Shown here in pieces: positions 27,504 to 36,511 of a stretch of 45,792 nucleotides of DNA. The DNA is from Acidobacteriota bacterium (GTDB taxonomy: Bacteria > Acidobacteriota > Terriglobia > Terriglobales > Acidobacteriaceae): the NCBI GenBank assembly GCA_021819585.1, contig JAKAQS010000005.1:1-45792 (forward strand), in the 5' to 3' direction. Position 1 is the stretch's first letter; every line of letters starts with the position of its first letter. Below the pieces are notes generated by a model. It made no database searches, was not told the DNA's origin, and saw only the letters and a list, made by a program, of their open reading frames with translations. The position numbers and the translations under genes were made by a program.

Positions 27504-30500
27504 ATGTGGATTGTTCGACTGGCCCTGAACCGGCCGTACACGTTCGTTGTCTTATCGCTGCTGCTTCTCATCGCCGGTCCGCTGGCTGTCCTGCATACCT
27601 CGGTGGATATCTTTCCCAACATTGATATTCCCGTGGTCTCGGTGGTGTGGATGTATGCGGGCCTCTCTCCACCGGAGATGACAGACCGCATCGTCTCCCC
27701 CTTCGAGCGCTCGCTGCCGACGCTGGTCAATGACGTCGACCACACCGAGTCGCAGGTGCTGACCGGGGTTTCCGTCACCAAGCTCTTTTTCCGGCCGTCG
27801 GTGAGGATCTCTCAGGCCGTGGCCCAGGTCACCGCCGCGGCGCAGACCGTCATGCGCCAACTTCCGCCCGGCGCAACGCCTCCGCTGGTAATCCAGTACA
27901 GCGCCTCCAGCGTCCCGATCGTGCAAATGAGTCTTTCGGGCAATGGAATGACCGAGCAGCAACTGAATGACATTGCGATGAACTTCATGCGCACGCAGTT
28001 GTCCACGGTGCAGGGAGCGTCCATCCCCTGGCCGTATGGCGGAAAGTTACGTCAGATTCAGGTGGACATCGATACCAGGAAGTTGCAGGCTTACGGGCTC
28101 TCCGCCTCCGATATCGTGAACGCGGTGAACGCGCAAAACGTGATTCTTCCCTCCGGCGACGCCAAGATGGGAGACTTCGACTGGCAGATCGAAACCAACA
28201 GCGCTCCGCGGACCATCGCCGCTCTCAATAACCTGCCCATACGGAGCATGAACGGGGCCACCATCTACATGCGCGATGTGGGCAGCGTATGGGATGGATT
28301 TCCGCCGCAGACGAATCTGGTGCGCGTCAACGGACAGCGGGCCACGCTGCTGACCGTGTACAAGACGGGGAACTCCTCCACGCTGGATATCATCTCTTCG
28401 ATTCGCCGAAACCTGCCCGCGATTCTGGCTGAGCTTCCGCCCGCGCTGCGCGTTCACCTGATCTCGGATCAATCGATCTTTGTGCGCGCCGCCATCTCCG
28501 GAGTGGTTCGGGAAGCGCTGATCGCCGCCGCTCTTACGGCTCTGATGATTCTGGTCTTTCTGGGTAGCTGGCGTTCCAGCCTGATTATCGCCGTCTCGAT
28601 TCCGCTTTCGGTGATCTCGTCGCTGCTGCTGCTGCCGGCGCTGGGGCAGACCATCAACATCATGACCCTGGGCGGACTGGCCCTGGCGGTGGGCATCCTG
28701 GTGGATGACGCCACGGTGGCCATTGAGAACATTGACCGCAATCTGGAAGAGGGCAAGGAGTTGGAGCGGGCCATTCTGGACGGTTCGGCGCAGATCGCCG
28801 TGCCGGCGTTTGTCTCCACGCTCTCCATCTGCATTGTCTTTGTCCCCATGTTCTTCCTCAACGGGGTGGCGCGCTATCTCTTTGTCCCCATGGCGGAGGC
28901 CGTGGTCTTCGCCATGCTGGCGTCCTACTTCTTCTCCCGCACCATTGTTCCCACCATGGCAAAGTATCTGCTGAAGGGGCATGAGATTCTCCATCCCCAG
29001 GAGCAGGCGGCGTCCAGGAACCCGTTTGTCCGCTTCCAGCGCAGCTTTGAGCACGGCTTTGAGAGTCTGCGGTCCCGCTACCGGGAGATTCTGGTGCTGT
29101 GCCTGGCCCGCCGTGCGATGTTTGTGTGGAGCGCGGTGCTGTTCTGGGGAGCCTCGCTGGCGGTGCTCACGCCCTGGCTGGGCCGGGACTTCTTCCCCGC
29201 GGTGGATGGCGGACAGTTCAAGCTGCATGTGCGAGCCCATAGCGGAACGCGCATTGAGAACACCGCGCGCATCTGCGACGCGGTGGAGAATGAGATTCGC
29301 AGACAGATTCCGGCCGAGCAGCTTGAGAACATTATCGATAACATCGGCGTGCCGTACTCGGGAATGAATCTCTCTTACTCCAACTCGGCGACGGTGGGCA
29401 CGGAGGATGCGGATATCACGGTCTCGCTGGCCAGGGATCATCGCCCAACTGCTGAGTATGTACATCTTTTGCGGCGCCGGCTGAACCAGGAGTTTCCCGG
29501 GGTCGAGTTTTACTTTCTGCCCACCGACATGGTGAGCCAGATTCTTAACTTCGGGCTGCCTGCGCAGATGGATATCCAGCTTGTGGGTCAGCAGGTGGAA
29601 GCCAACCGGAATGTGGCTGACCACCTGATGCAGAGGTTCGCGCGCGTCCCCGGGGTGACGGACCTCCGGATTCAGCAGCCGTTCAACCTGCCTGCCTGGA
29701 GAGTGGATGTGGATCGGACCCGGGCCCAGCAGGCGGGCTACACCGACGCCCAGGTGGCCTCCAACCTGATGATCAGCCTGAGTGGAAGCTTTCAGACGAC
29801 GCCGAACTTCTATCTCGACCCGCGCAGCCACATCGCCTATGACATCGCGGTGCAGACGCCCCAGTTTGACGTCAAGAATCTGCAGGAGTTGGAGAACTTC
29901 CCGGTGGTGGCCGGCGGATCCTCGGCTCCGCCCCAGATTCTGGGTAACCTGGCCAGACTGGAGCATATTACCGAGCAGGCCACAGTGAGCCACTACGATG
30001 GCCTCCCGGTGATCGACATCTACGGCGCAGTGGAGGGCACGGATCTGGGAGGCGTGGCGAGCCAACTGGACCGCATCATCGCCCAGAGCCGCAGCGAATT
30101 GCCGCGCGGGACACAGATCTTTCTGCGCGGGCAGGTGCAGACCATGCGCAGCTCCTACAGCGACCTCTTCGAGGGCCTGGTCTTTTCGATCGTTCTGGTC
30201 TATGCCTTGATCGTGGTCAACTTTCAAAGCTGGCTGGACCCATTCATCATCATCGCCGCTCTGCCCGGGGCTCTGGCCGGCATCGTATGGATGCTCTTTC
30301 TGACCGGAACACGGCTGAGCGTTCCTGCTCTCACGGGAGCCATCATGTGCATCGGCATCGCCACGGCGAACTCGATTCTGGTGGTGAGCTTCGCCAAAGA
30401 CCAGATGCATGACGGGGCTGGCGCGGTTGAGGCGGCGCTGAATGCGGGGTTCACGCGCTTCCGTCCGGTGCTGATGACCGCTCTGGCGATGATCATCGGC

Positions 30501-30716
30501 ATGGTCCCCATGGCCCTGGGCCTGGGCGAAGGAGGAGAAGAGAATGCTCCCCTGGGCCGGGCCGTCATCGGAGGGCTTGTGTTGGCCACCCTTGGCACGT
30601 TGACCTTCGTGCCCGCATTCTTCTCCTTGATGCACCGTAACGACCGCACGCCAGGCGGCCAGACCGGGCCGGAAGGCGCACCCGCCCCGGGCCCCACGAA
30701 CGCCGAGCAGGAGTAG
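27504..30716 (+). CDS. RND-family efflux pump, inner-membrane subunit (AcrB/MexB-like)
   Basis: 1070 residues, the standard length for an RND pump. Membrane helix 1 is YTFVVLSLLLLIAGPLAVLH. Large periplasmic loops follow each of helices 1 and 7 (the second starts LTPWLGRDFFPAVDGGQFKL). The proton-relay Asp pair is in helix 4, AVGILVDDATVAIENIDRNL. The late helices include VLMTALAMIIGMVPMALGLG with GEGGEENAPLGRAVIGGL. The motif IFPNIDIPVVSVVWMYAGLS is typical of the HAE-type branch rather than heavy-metal CusA, so drugs or other amphiphiles are likely substrates. AGAGGAG lies 8 bases before the ATG. It is first in a tight operon with adaptor and outer-membrane channel. Confidence 0.95.
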   Translation: MWIVRLALNRPYTFVVLSLLLLIAGPLAVLHTSVDIFPNIDIPVVSVVWMYAGLSPPEMTDRIVSPFERSLPTLVNDVDHTESQVLTGVSVTKLFFRPSVRISQAVAQVTAAAQTVMRQLPPGATPPLVIQYSASSVPIVQMSLSGNGMTEQQLNDIAMNFMRTQLSTVQGASIPWPYGGKLRQIQVDIDTRKLQAYGLSASDIVNAVNAQNVILPSGDAKMGDFDWQIETNSAPRTIAALNNLPIRSMNGATIYMRDVGSVWDGFPPQTNLVRVNGQRATLLTVYKTGNSSTLDIISSIRRNLPAILAELPPALRVHLISDQSIFVRAAISGVVREALIAAALTALMILVFLGSWRSSLIIAVSIPLSVISSLLLLPALGQTINIMTLGGLALAVGILVDDATVAIENIDRNLEEGKELERAILDGSAQIAVPAFVSTLSICIVFVPMFFLNGVARYLFVPMAEAVVFAMLASYFFSRTIVPTMAKYLLKGHEILHPQEQAASRNPFVRFQRSFEHGFESLRSRYREILVLCLARRAMFVWSAVLFWGASLAVLTPWLGRDFFPAVDGGQFKLHVRAHSGTRIENTARICDAVENEIRRQIPAEQLENIIDNIGVPYSGMNLSYSNSATVGTEDADITVSLARDHRPTAEYVHLLRRRLNQEFPGVEFYFLPTDMVSQILNFGLPAQMDIQLVGQQVEANRNVADHLMQRFARVPGVTDLRIQQPFNLPAWRVDVDRTRAQQAGYTDAQVASNLMISLSGSFQTTPNFYLDPRSHIAYDIAVQTPQFDVKNLQELENFPVVAGGSSAPPQILGNLARLEHITEQATVSHYDGLPVIDIYGAVEGTDLGGVASQLDRIIAQSRSELPRGTQIFLRGQVQTMRSSYSDLFEGLVFSIVLVYALIVVNFQSWLDPFIIIAALPGALAGIVWMLFLTGTRLSVPALTGAIMCIGIATANSILVVSFAKDQMHDGAGAVEAALNAGFTRFRPVLMTALAMIIGMVPMALGLGEGGEENAPLGRAVIGGLVLATLGTLTFVPAFFSLMHRNDRTPGGQTGPEGAPAPGPTNAEQE

Positions 30717-30722
30717 CAGACG

Positions 30723-31994
30723 ATGAGCGAAGAGATCGGGACCACCAAGCGGACAACGAGCGGCGGAGATCCGCGGGCCACGGGCCCACATGCGGAGCGG
30801 ACGGCGTCGATGCCGCGGCGGCGAAACCTCACGCCATGGCTTCTGCTGGTGCTGCTGGTGCTGATCGTTGCCGTCATCTACGGCATATCCCGGCGGAAGC
30901 AGGCGGCCGGCAGCCTGGCTGGCTACACCCGTGCGAATGCGGCCCCTGTCGTCTCCGTTTCGGTTCCCGCGGTGGAGAAGAGCGCCCAGGAGATCGTTCT
31001 TCCCGGCAATGTGCAGGCCTATACCATGGCTCCCATCTATGCGCGGACCACCGGATACGTGAAGGCCTGGTACTACGACATCGGTGCGCACGTGCGCCGC
31101 GGAGATCTGCTGGCCGTGATTGAGACTCCGGAGCTGGACCAGCAACTGGCTCAGGCAAAGGCGGAGCTGGCCACGGCGACGACCAACGACAGACTGGCCA
31201 AAGTAACCGCGCAGCGCTACCAGACACTGATCGGCAGCCACGCGGTCACGCAGCAGAACACAGACACGGCCGTGGACCAACTGCGAGCCGATGACACGAT
31301 GGTGAACTCTGCCCAGGCCAACGTGCGCCGGCTAGAGGCGTTGCAGGACTTTGAGCGGGTCATTGCCCCGTTCGACGGCGTGATTACGACGCGCAACATC
31401 GATACGGGACAGTTGATCACCACCACCGGAAGCACGGTGACGGCGGGCGCGGGAACCATACCCAGCAACCGTGAGATCTTTGATATCTCCAGGGTGGATG
31501 TCCTGAGGGTCTTCGTCAATGTGCCCCAGGAGTATGCGCCGATGGCGCGCCGGGGAGCATCCGCGGTCTTGACCTTGCCTCAATATCCGGGCCGGAACTT
31601 CCACGGCACGCTGGTGCGGACCTCGGATGCCATTGATCCGGTGATGCGCACGCTGCTGGCGGAGGTGGATGTGCGCAATGCGGACGGGGAGTTGCAGCCG
31701 GGCAGCTACACCGAGGTTCACCTGCGCGTCACCGATCCGGTTCCGGTGCGGATTGTGCCGGAAAGCGCCTTGATCCTGCTTCCCGATGGAGAGTATGTGG
31801 GAACGGTGGACCGGAGCGGACGAGCGCGGCTAGTTCGGGTCACTGTGGGACGGGAGTTGGGAACCACGGCTGAGGTGCTCACCGGCCTGGCGGACGGAGA
31901 GGCGGTCATCAGCAATCCTCCCGACTCTCTTACCAACGGCGAGCGGGTCCGTGTTGTGGCTTCTGCGAACAACAGCATGGGTGAAGCCCGATGA
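30723..31994 (+). CDS. RND efflux periplasmic adaptor (membrane fusion protein)
   Basis: 423 residues. A short cytoplasmic N-terminus (1-36) precedes one membrane anchor (NLTPWLLLVLLVLIVAVIYG). The lipoyl half-motif is VLPGNVQAYTMAPIYARTTG with GYVKAWYYDIGAHVRRGDLL, followed by the coiled-coil hairpin (QLAQAKAELATATTND and the mirrored arm). The second lipoyl half is RVIAPFDGVITTRNIDTGQL, then a beta-barrel and membrane-proximal domain. It links the pump to the outer-membrane channel. It starts 6 bases after the pump gene, and its stop overlaps the next start in ATGA. Confidence 0.95.
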   Translation: MSEEIGTTKRTTSGGDPRATGPHAERTASMPRRRNLTPWLLLVLLVLIVAVIYGISRRKQAAGSLAGYTRANAAPVVSVSVPAVEKSAQEIVLPGNVQAYTMAPIYARTTGYVKAWYYDIGAHVRRGDLLAVIETPELDQQLAQAKAELATATTNDRLAKVTAQRYQTLIGSHAVTQQNTDTAVDQLRADDTMVNSAQANVRRLEALQDFERVIAPFDGVITTRNIDTGQLITTTGSTVTAGAGTIPSNREIFDISRVDVLRVFVNVPQEYAPMARRGASAVLTLPQYPGRNFHGTLVRTSDAIDPVMRTLLAEVDVRNADGELQPGSYTEVHLRVTDPVPVRIVPESALILLPDGEYVGTVDRSGRARLVRVTVGRELGTTAEVLTGLADGEAVISNPPDSLTNGERVRVVASANNSMGEAR

Positions 31995-33430
31995 GAGCCG
32001 GCGGCAATTTCGCCTGGGCTGCGCTGGCGCTTCTGTTTTGCGGCGCTGGTTGCTCTGTCGGGCCAAAGTACCAGCGTCCCTCCGCGCCGACTCCGCCTGC
32101 CTATAGCGACAACGGGCACAACGGAGACTGGAAGCATGCCCAGCCTCAGGACGCGGCGAACCGCGGGAGTTGGTGGAGAATCTATGGCGATGACCAACTG
32201 GATCAGCTCGAGCAGCGCTGCGCCACCTCCAACCAGAGCCTGCTGGCCGCTGCCGAAGCGTATCAGCAGGCCCATGATCTGGTCCTGATCGCCAAGTCTT
32301 CCCTCTATCCATCGATTTCGATCAGCCCCAGCCTGAGCCGAAGCAAGTTCTCGCAAACCAATCCCCTGTTGCCGCCGAACATCCCGCTGACATTCTGGAA
32401 CTTTCTGATTCCGGTCAATATCTCCTGGGAGCCGGACTTCTGGGGCAGTATCCATCGCCAGATTCAGGCCAGCCAGGCAGGCGCCCAGGCTTCCGCAGCC
32501 GATATGGCCAACATGCGCCTCAGCCTGCAGGGTCTGCTGGCCACCACCTACCTGCAACTGCGCGGCGTGGATCTGCAGACCCAGTTGCTGCGCAAGATGG
32601 TTGACGCCAATGAGGACACGCTGCGTCTGACTCGCGAGCGTTACCGGGTGGGCCTGGACAACCGCAGTGATGTCGAACTGGCGGTGGCGCAACTGCAGCA
32701 GGTGCGGGCCGAGCTTGTGGATCTGGGAGTGCAGCGAGCCCAGGAGGAGCACGCAATCGCTGTTCTGGTGGGAGTGCCTGCCAGCGGATTTCATCTGGCC
32801 GAGGATCCCCTGGCCGGCGAGCCTCCGTCGATTCCAACCGGCATCCCTTCCGAACTGCTGGAACGGCGCCCGGATATCGCCGCCACGGAGCGCAATGTGG
32901 CCTCGGTCAACGCGCTGATTGGCGTGGCCGAGTCAGCTTATTATCCCAACGTTATGTTGGGCGCCGGCGGAGGCGTGCAGAGCGACCGGATCACAGAACT
33001 GATGCACAAGGGCAGCACCACTTGGGATGGCGCCGTCACCGCCAATGAGGTGATCTTTGAGGGCGGCCTGCGCAGGGCGCAGGTGGCTGAGGCGCTGGCG
33101 CAGCGCGCCCAGGCTGTGGCTCTCTATCGGGAGCAAGTTCTCTCCGCGTTTCGGGATGTGGAGGACCAACTTGGAACCTTGCGTGTGCTGGCCCAGGAGA
33201 CAGAGCAGCAACAGCAAGCCGTGGATGCGGCCACCGTGGGTACTCAGCTCGCGGACGAGCGCTTCCGGCACGGGCTGGGCAACTACCTGGAGGTGCTGAC
33301 CGATCAGACGATCGAGCTTCAGGATGAGCAGGTGGCGGCGGCCCTGCTGACCCGCCGCATGCTGGCCACGGCGCAGCTCAGCATCTCTCTGGGCGGCGGG
33401 TGGAACGCCAGTCAGCTTCCTGCTAATTGA
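31991..33430 (+). CDS. RND efflux outer-membrane channel lipoprotein (NodT/OprM-like)
   Basis: 479 residues. A lipoprotein signal (FAWAALALLFCGAGC, lipid-modified Cys21) is followed by SVGPKYQRPSAPTPPAY, typical of the NodT family. Two TolC-like repeats contain WWRIYGDDQLDQLEQRC, GLLATTYLQLRGVDLQTQLL, and LLERRPDIAATERNVASVNA, the well-known ERRPDI motif. The gene overlaps the adaptor by 4 bases, implying translational coupling and completing a tripartite exporter. It ends 9 bases from the convergent GntR gene. Confidence 0.95.
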   Translation: MRAGGNFAWAALALLFCGAGCSVGPKYQRPSAPTPPAYSDNGHNGDWKHAQPQDAANRGSWWRIYGDDQLDQLEQRCATSNQSLLAAAEAYQQAHDLVLIAKSSLYPSISISPSLSRSKFSQTNPLLPPNIPLTFWNFLIPVNISWEPDFWGSIHRQIQASQAGAQASAADMANMRLSLQGLLATTYLQLRGVDLQTQLLRKMVDANEDTLRLTRERYRVGLDNRSDVELAVAQLQQVRAELVDLGVQRAQEEHAIAVLVGVPASGFHLAEDPLAGEPPSIPTGIPSELLERRPDIAATERNVASVNALIGVAESAYYPNVMLGAGGGVQSDRITELMHKGSTTWDGAVTANEVIFEGGLRRAQVAEALAQRAQAVALYREQVLSAFRDVEDQLGTLRVLAQETEQQQQAVDAATVGTQLADERFRHGLGNYLEVLTDQTIELQDEQVAAALLTRRMLATAQLSISLGGGWNASQLPAN

Positions 33431-33439
33431 GCAGACCCT

Positions 33440-34102
33440 TCAATGCAAGGTGACCGTCTCTTCGGTTCGCAGCGGCTGGGAGTTCAGAATATGCTTGCGC
33501 AGCAGCCTTCCCGCCGTGGCGCCGTTGCCCCTGGCCAGCGCCTCCAGAATCCGCCAGTGGTCCTGTTGCGCGGCCACCAGGTCGATCTGGTCCCGGAGCA
33601 GGCGGATCTGCACATGAACTTCAAGCGCCAGCGAGTCCCAGGTTCTCAGCAGGATGCGATTCTCGCTGGCGGCAACGATCAGGCGGTGAAAGCGGAGGTC
33701 GTGGTGGGTGTATCCCCGGATATCGTTGCGCTTTGCGGCGCCCAAAGAAGCGGTTGCCGCTTTTTCAAAGGGTTTCAGGTTGCCCCGCAGTTGCGTGGCT
33801 GCCTGCTTGGCCGCCAACTCCTCCAGATAGGCCCGGACCTGATACGCTTCGCGCACATCCTTCACCGTGACCTGCCGGACCCGCGTTCCCCGATAGGGCG
33901 CCGTCGTCACCAGTTCCATCCCTTCCAGTTCGCAGAGCGCCTCCCGCACCGGTCCCTGGCTGGTGCGAAACCGGTCAGCGAGTTTGAGTTCGATCAGGCG
34001 GGCTCCGGGGGCGAGTTCTCCACTGAGGATCTGCCGCAGCAGCTCCTGCTTGATGCGCAGAGCCGTCGAGTCGCGCTGGAATCTGGGGGCGGCCGAGGAC
34101 AT
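33440..34102 (-). CDS. GntR-family transcriptional regulator (FadR subfamily)
   Basis: 220 residues. The N-terminal winged helix-turn-helix contains LRIKQELLRQILSGELAPGA, LIELKLADRFRTSQGPVREA and LCELEGMELVTTAPYRGTRV, which matches GntR closely. The C-terminal FCD helical domain has the metal/ligand His pattern around HHDLRFHRLIVAASENRILL and the final DHWRILEALARGNGATAGRL with RKHI. It is divergent from the GH127 gene, so arabinoside breakdown products may be its ligand (inference). It is convergent with the RND operon and probably unrelated to it. A TATAAT box lies only 6 bases before the ATG, so the message may be leaderless. Confidence 0.93.
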   Translation of the reverse strand: MSSAAPRFQRDSTALRIKQELLRQILSGELAPGARLIELKLADRFRTSQGPVREALCELEGMELVTTAPYRGTRVRQVTVKDVREAYQVRAYLEELAAKQAATQLRGNLKPFEKAATASLGAAKRNDIRGYTHHDLRFHRLIVAASENRILLRTWDSLALEVHVQIRLLRDQIDLVAAQQDHWRILEALARGNGATAGRLLRKHILNSQPLRTEETVTLH

Positions 34103-34105
34103 CCG

Positions 34106-34116
34106 CCTATTATAGG
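34106..34116 (-). promoter_or_regulatory. GntR -10 box inside a short palindrome
   Basis: On the minus strand TATAAT (34114-34109) ends 6 bases before the GntR ATG at 34102. A TTGATA-like -35 lies 19 bases upstream (34139-34134). The box is inside the palindrome CCTAT-T-ATAGG (34106-34116), which could also be a regulator site. The position implies a transcript starting at or very near the A of the ATG. Confidence 0.5.
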
Positions 34117-34141
34117 GGCCGTATTCAGAAAATTATCAATT

Positions 34142-34167
34142 ATTGGTAGTCTGCATTGGTAGTCTGC
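34142..34167. repeat. Perfect 13-bp tandem direct repeat, candidate operator
   Basis: ATTGGTAGTCTGC occurs twice in immediate succession (34142-34154 and 34155-34167) between the divergent GntR and GH127 genes. The spacing is slightly more than one helical turn, so both copies would lie on nearly the same DNA face. It is a candidate binding site, possibly of the adjacent GntR protein. Confidence 0.55.
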
Positions 34168-34215
34168 CGGTGACCGTTGCAAATTCGCGCCGGCCAGGAC
34201 GGTGATGGGAGCAGG

Positions 34216-34245
34216 TTGACAGCAGGAAAAGCACAAAGCTAATCT
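34216..34245 (+). promoter_or_regulatory. Candidate promoter of the GH127 gene
   Basis: A perfect TTGACA (34216-34221) is followed after 18 bases by TAATCT (34240-34245), which matches the -10 consensus at only 3 of 6 positions. The implied leader is about 205 bases. A weak -10 with a perfect -35 would suit an activated or repressed gene. Confidence 0.35.
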
Positions 34246-34456
34246 GCCCCAGGATCGAAACAGGCCAGAGACAGAAGCGAGTCTGTTCCGCAGGTTCGGC
34301 CGGCGCGCCAGGATTCTGCGCGCTGCTGCGCCGAATCAGGATCTCAGGCCGGCACGGCCGTGGCGGCTATGCCCAGCAAGTTCAGCGGAAGTCGAGGCGG
34401 AGAGAACGCAACGGAGGATAGAGATGGCCGACGGTGAGGGCTCAAGAGGACTGGAG

Positions 34457-36511
34457 ATGGATCGCAGAGAGTTTCTGCGCTTGACGTTGATGAGTTCAGC
34501 GATGATGGCGGCCGCGGAGTTGAACACGGACGCCGCCGCGCAGACAACTACGGCCGGGGCGGGGGCGCCCTATGCCGCGCTCTCGCCTCTGGCCCCGGGA
34601 GCGGTCCGGCCGGAGGGATGGTTGCGCCTCTATCTGGAGCGGCAGGCCGAGCAACTCGGCTCGCAGCTTCCAGAGGTCTCCTGGCCCTTTACCGAACCTT
34701 ATTGGGCCGGAGAGGAGCAAGCCGAGTCCTGGTGGCCATGGGAGCAAAAGGCCTACTGGTTTGACGGCGCCACGCGCCTGGCGCTGGTGCTGGGCGACCG
34801 GAAGTTGCTGGACAAGACCCAGCTCTATCTGCGCTACACGCTGGACCATGCCGGCCCAGACGGCTACCTGGGTCCGAAGTTCTTCGAAGATCCCGTGGGC
34901 AACTACCATCGCTGGCCCCAAAATGTCTTCTTCCGGGGTCTGTCGGCGAACGCCGACGCGCAAAAGAGCGAGTCAGACGGCCCGAATCACGATGCCGTAC
35001 AAGCGTTGCGCAAGCACTACCTGAATGACAAAGCGGATTATGGCAAGCCGATACGCAATGTGACCAACCTGGAGGACATTCTCTGGTGCTATCAGCAGAC
35101 GGGCGACGCGCGGCTGCTGGAGATGGCTGAAAAGGCGTGGAGCGAGTATCTGGCCGTGACGGGTCCGGGTCCGGCCGATCTGGGCGACCTCTCGCCGCTG
35201 CGGGTCTACGCCGCCACGCCGATCAACGCGCATGGCGTGACCTACGCCGAGATCGCCAAGCAGCCTGCGATTCTCTATCTCCATACCGGCAAGCCGGAGT
35301 ACCTGAACTTCGCTTTGGCCGCGCAGCGGCGGATCTTTGACCACCACATGCTCATCGATGGAATTCCCTCCACCACCGAGTGGTTTCGCACCCGCACCTC
35401 GCTTGACTCGCACGAGACCTGCGACATTGCGGACCATACCTGGTCCTGGGGTTACCTGCTGATGGCCACCGGGAATGGGCGCTGGGCGGATGCCGTGGAG
35501 CGGGGCTGCATGAATGCCGGCTTCGGCGCCATCAAGAAGGACTGGAAGGCGCTGCAGTACTTCTCCTGCCCGAACCAGTTTCTGGCCACCGTGAACTCTG
35601 ACCATAACGTGATGGAGCACGGCGGCTTCATGATGGCCTACCAGCCGAATCCGGGAAGGCGCACCGCCTGTTGCGGGGGCAACGTTCACCGGCTGTTCCC
35701 GAACTTCGTCATGCGTATGTGGATGAGGGACCGCAATGGCGGACTGGCGGCCACCCTGTACGGCCCCTCCCGGGTGAAGACGACGGTAGGCGCCGAGGCG
35801 CGGGAGATCGAGATCGTGCAGCGGACGGATTATCCGTTTGGGGAAGAGGTTCATCTCACTCTGAATCCGTCTGCCCCGGTTGAGTTCCCGCTCTCGCTGC
35901 GCATTCCGGGCTGGTGCTCGTCGGCGCGCCTGGCGGTCAACGGCAAGCCGGTGAGCTTGCCGCGGATCAAGAACGGTTTTGCGACCCTGCGGCGGCGCTT
36001 CTCTGCCGGCGATACCGTGACGCTGACCCTGCCGATGACGGTGGCCCTGTCGCACTGGCCGCAGAACGGCGTCGGCCTGGAGCATGGGCCGCTGGTCTAC
36101 TCCCTGCCGATCAAGGAAACATGGACGCCGGTAGCCGTGCCCAGGTACACCACGGAGGCGTTTCCGGCTTGGAATGCGCTGCCTGCCGGCGCCTGGAACT
36201 ACGGGCTGGCGCTCCAGCAAGACCGGCTGCGGGATCAGGTGCGGGTGCTCCGCAAAGCCATGACCGAGGATCCCTGGGTCGATCCGCCGGTGACGCTAAG
36301 CGTACCGGCAAGAAGCATCGCCGGCTGGAAGTTGCAGGCCAATCCAGACGATCCGCGGCAGCTCTTTACGCCGCCGCTGCCGGAGAGCGCTGCGGAGATC
36401 CTGGGCGCTGAGGGCAGGTTGGAATTCGGCCCGGTGGAGGAGTTGACTCTGGCGCCCTATGGGTCCACGCACCTGCGGCTCACCGTCTTTCCCAAGGCGA
36501 ACAGCGCGTAG
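34457..36511 (+). CDS. Tat-exported GH127-type beta-L-arabinofuranosidase (DUF1680)
   Basis: 684 residues from the ATG at 34457, with AGAGGA 7 bases upstream; a frame start at 34424 would bury the signal. The N-terminus MDRREFLRLTLMSSAMMAAA is a twin-arginine signal with a probable cleavage site near AAAQT. Catalytic features of GH127 are present: E320 and C322 in SHETCDIADHTW, and the Cys pair C405-C406 in RTACCGGNVHRLFPNF, matching the Glu-Cys-Cys-Cys zinc/nucleophile site of HypBA1 (E338, C340, C417, C418). An alpha/alpha barrel is followed by beta-sandwich domains. It probably releases L-arabinofuranose from plant polymers or glycoproteins; GH146-like relatives cannot be excluded. Divergence from GntR suggests substrate-inducible control. 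Confidence 0.9.
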   Translation: MDRREFLRLTLMSSAMMAAAELNTDAAAQTTTAGAGAPYAALSPLAPGAVRPEGWLRLYLERQAEQLGSQLPEVSWPFTEPYWAGEEQAESWWPWEQKAYWFDGATRLALVLGDRKLLDKTQLYLRYTLDHAGPDGYLGPKFFEDPVGNYHRWPQNVFFRGLSANADAQKSESDGPNHDAVQALRKHYLNDKADYGKPIRNVTNLEDILWCYQQTGDARLLEMAEKAWSEYLAVTGPGPADLGDLSPLRVYAATPINAHGVTYAEIAKQPAILYLHTGKPEYLNFALAAQRRIFDHHMLIDGIPSTTEWFRTRTSLDSHETCDIADHTWSWGYLLMATGNGRWADAVERGCMNAGFGAIKKDWKALQYFSCPNQFLATVNSDHNVMEHGGFMMAYQPNPGRRTACCGGNVHRLFPNFVMRMWMRDRNGGLAATLYGPSRVKTTVGAEAREIEIVQRTDYPFGEEVHLTLNPSAPVEFPLSLRIPGWCSSARLAVNGKPVSLPRIKNGFATLRRRFSAGDTVTLTLPMTVALSHWPQNGVGLEHGPLVYSLPIKETWTPVAVPRYTTEAFPAWNALPAGAWNYGLALQQDRLRDQVRVLRKAMTEDPWVDPPVTLSVPARSIAGWKLQANPDDPRQLFTPPLPESAAEILGAEGRLEFGPVEELTLAPYGSTHLRLTVFPKANSA

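Larger units (their letters stand above)
34103..34456. other. Divergent regulatory region between GntR and GH127 genes
   Basis: About 350 bases between divergent genes. It contains the GntR -10 box, a 13-base tandem repeat and a candidate GH127 promoter, each listed separately. The part nearest GntR (34120-34170) is markedly AT-rich. No further gene was seen. Confidence 0.55.

Noticed and set aside
28047-31280. A 1077-codon minus-strand frame over the RND operon
   Set aside because: It is an antisense shadow of the pump and adaptor genes produced by GC-rich codon usage; translation is His/Gly/Arg-rich and spans two genes.
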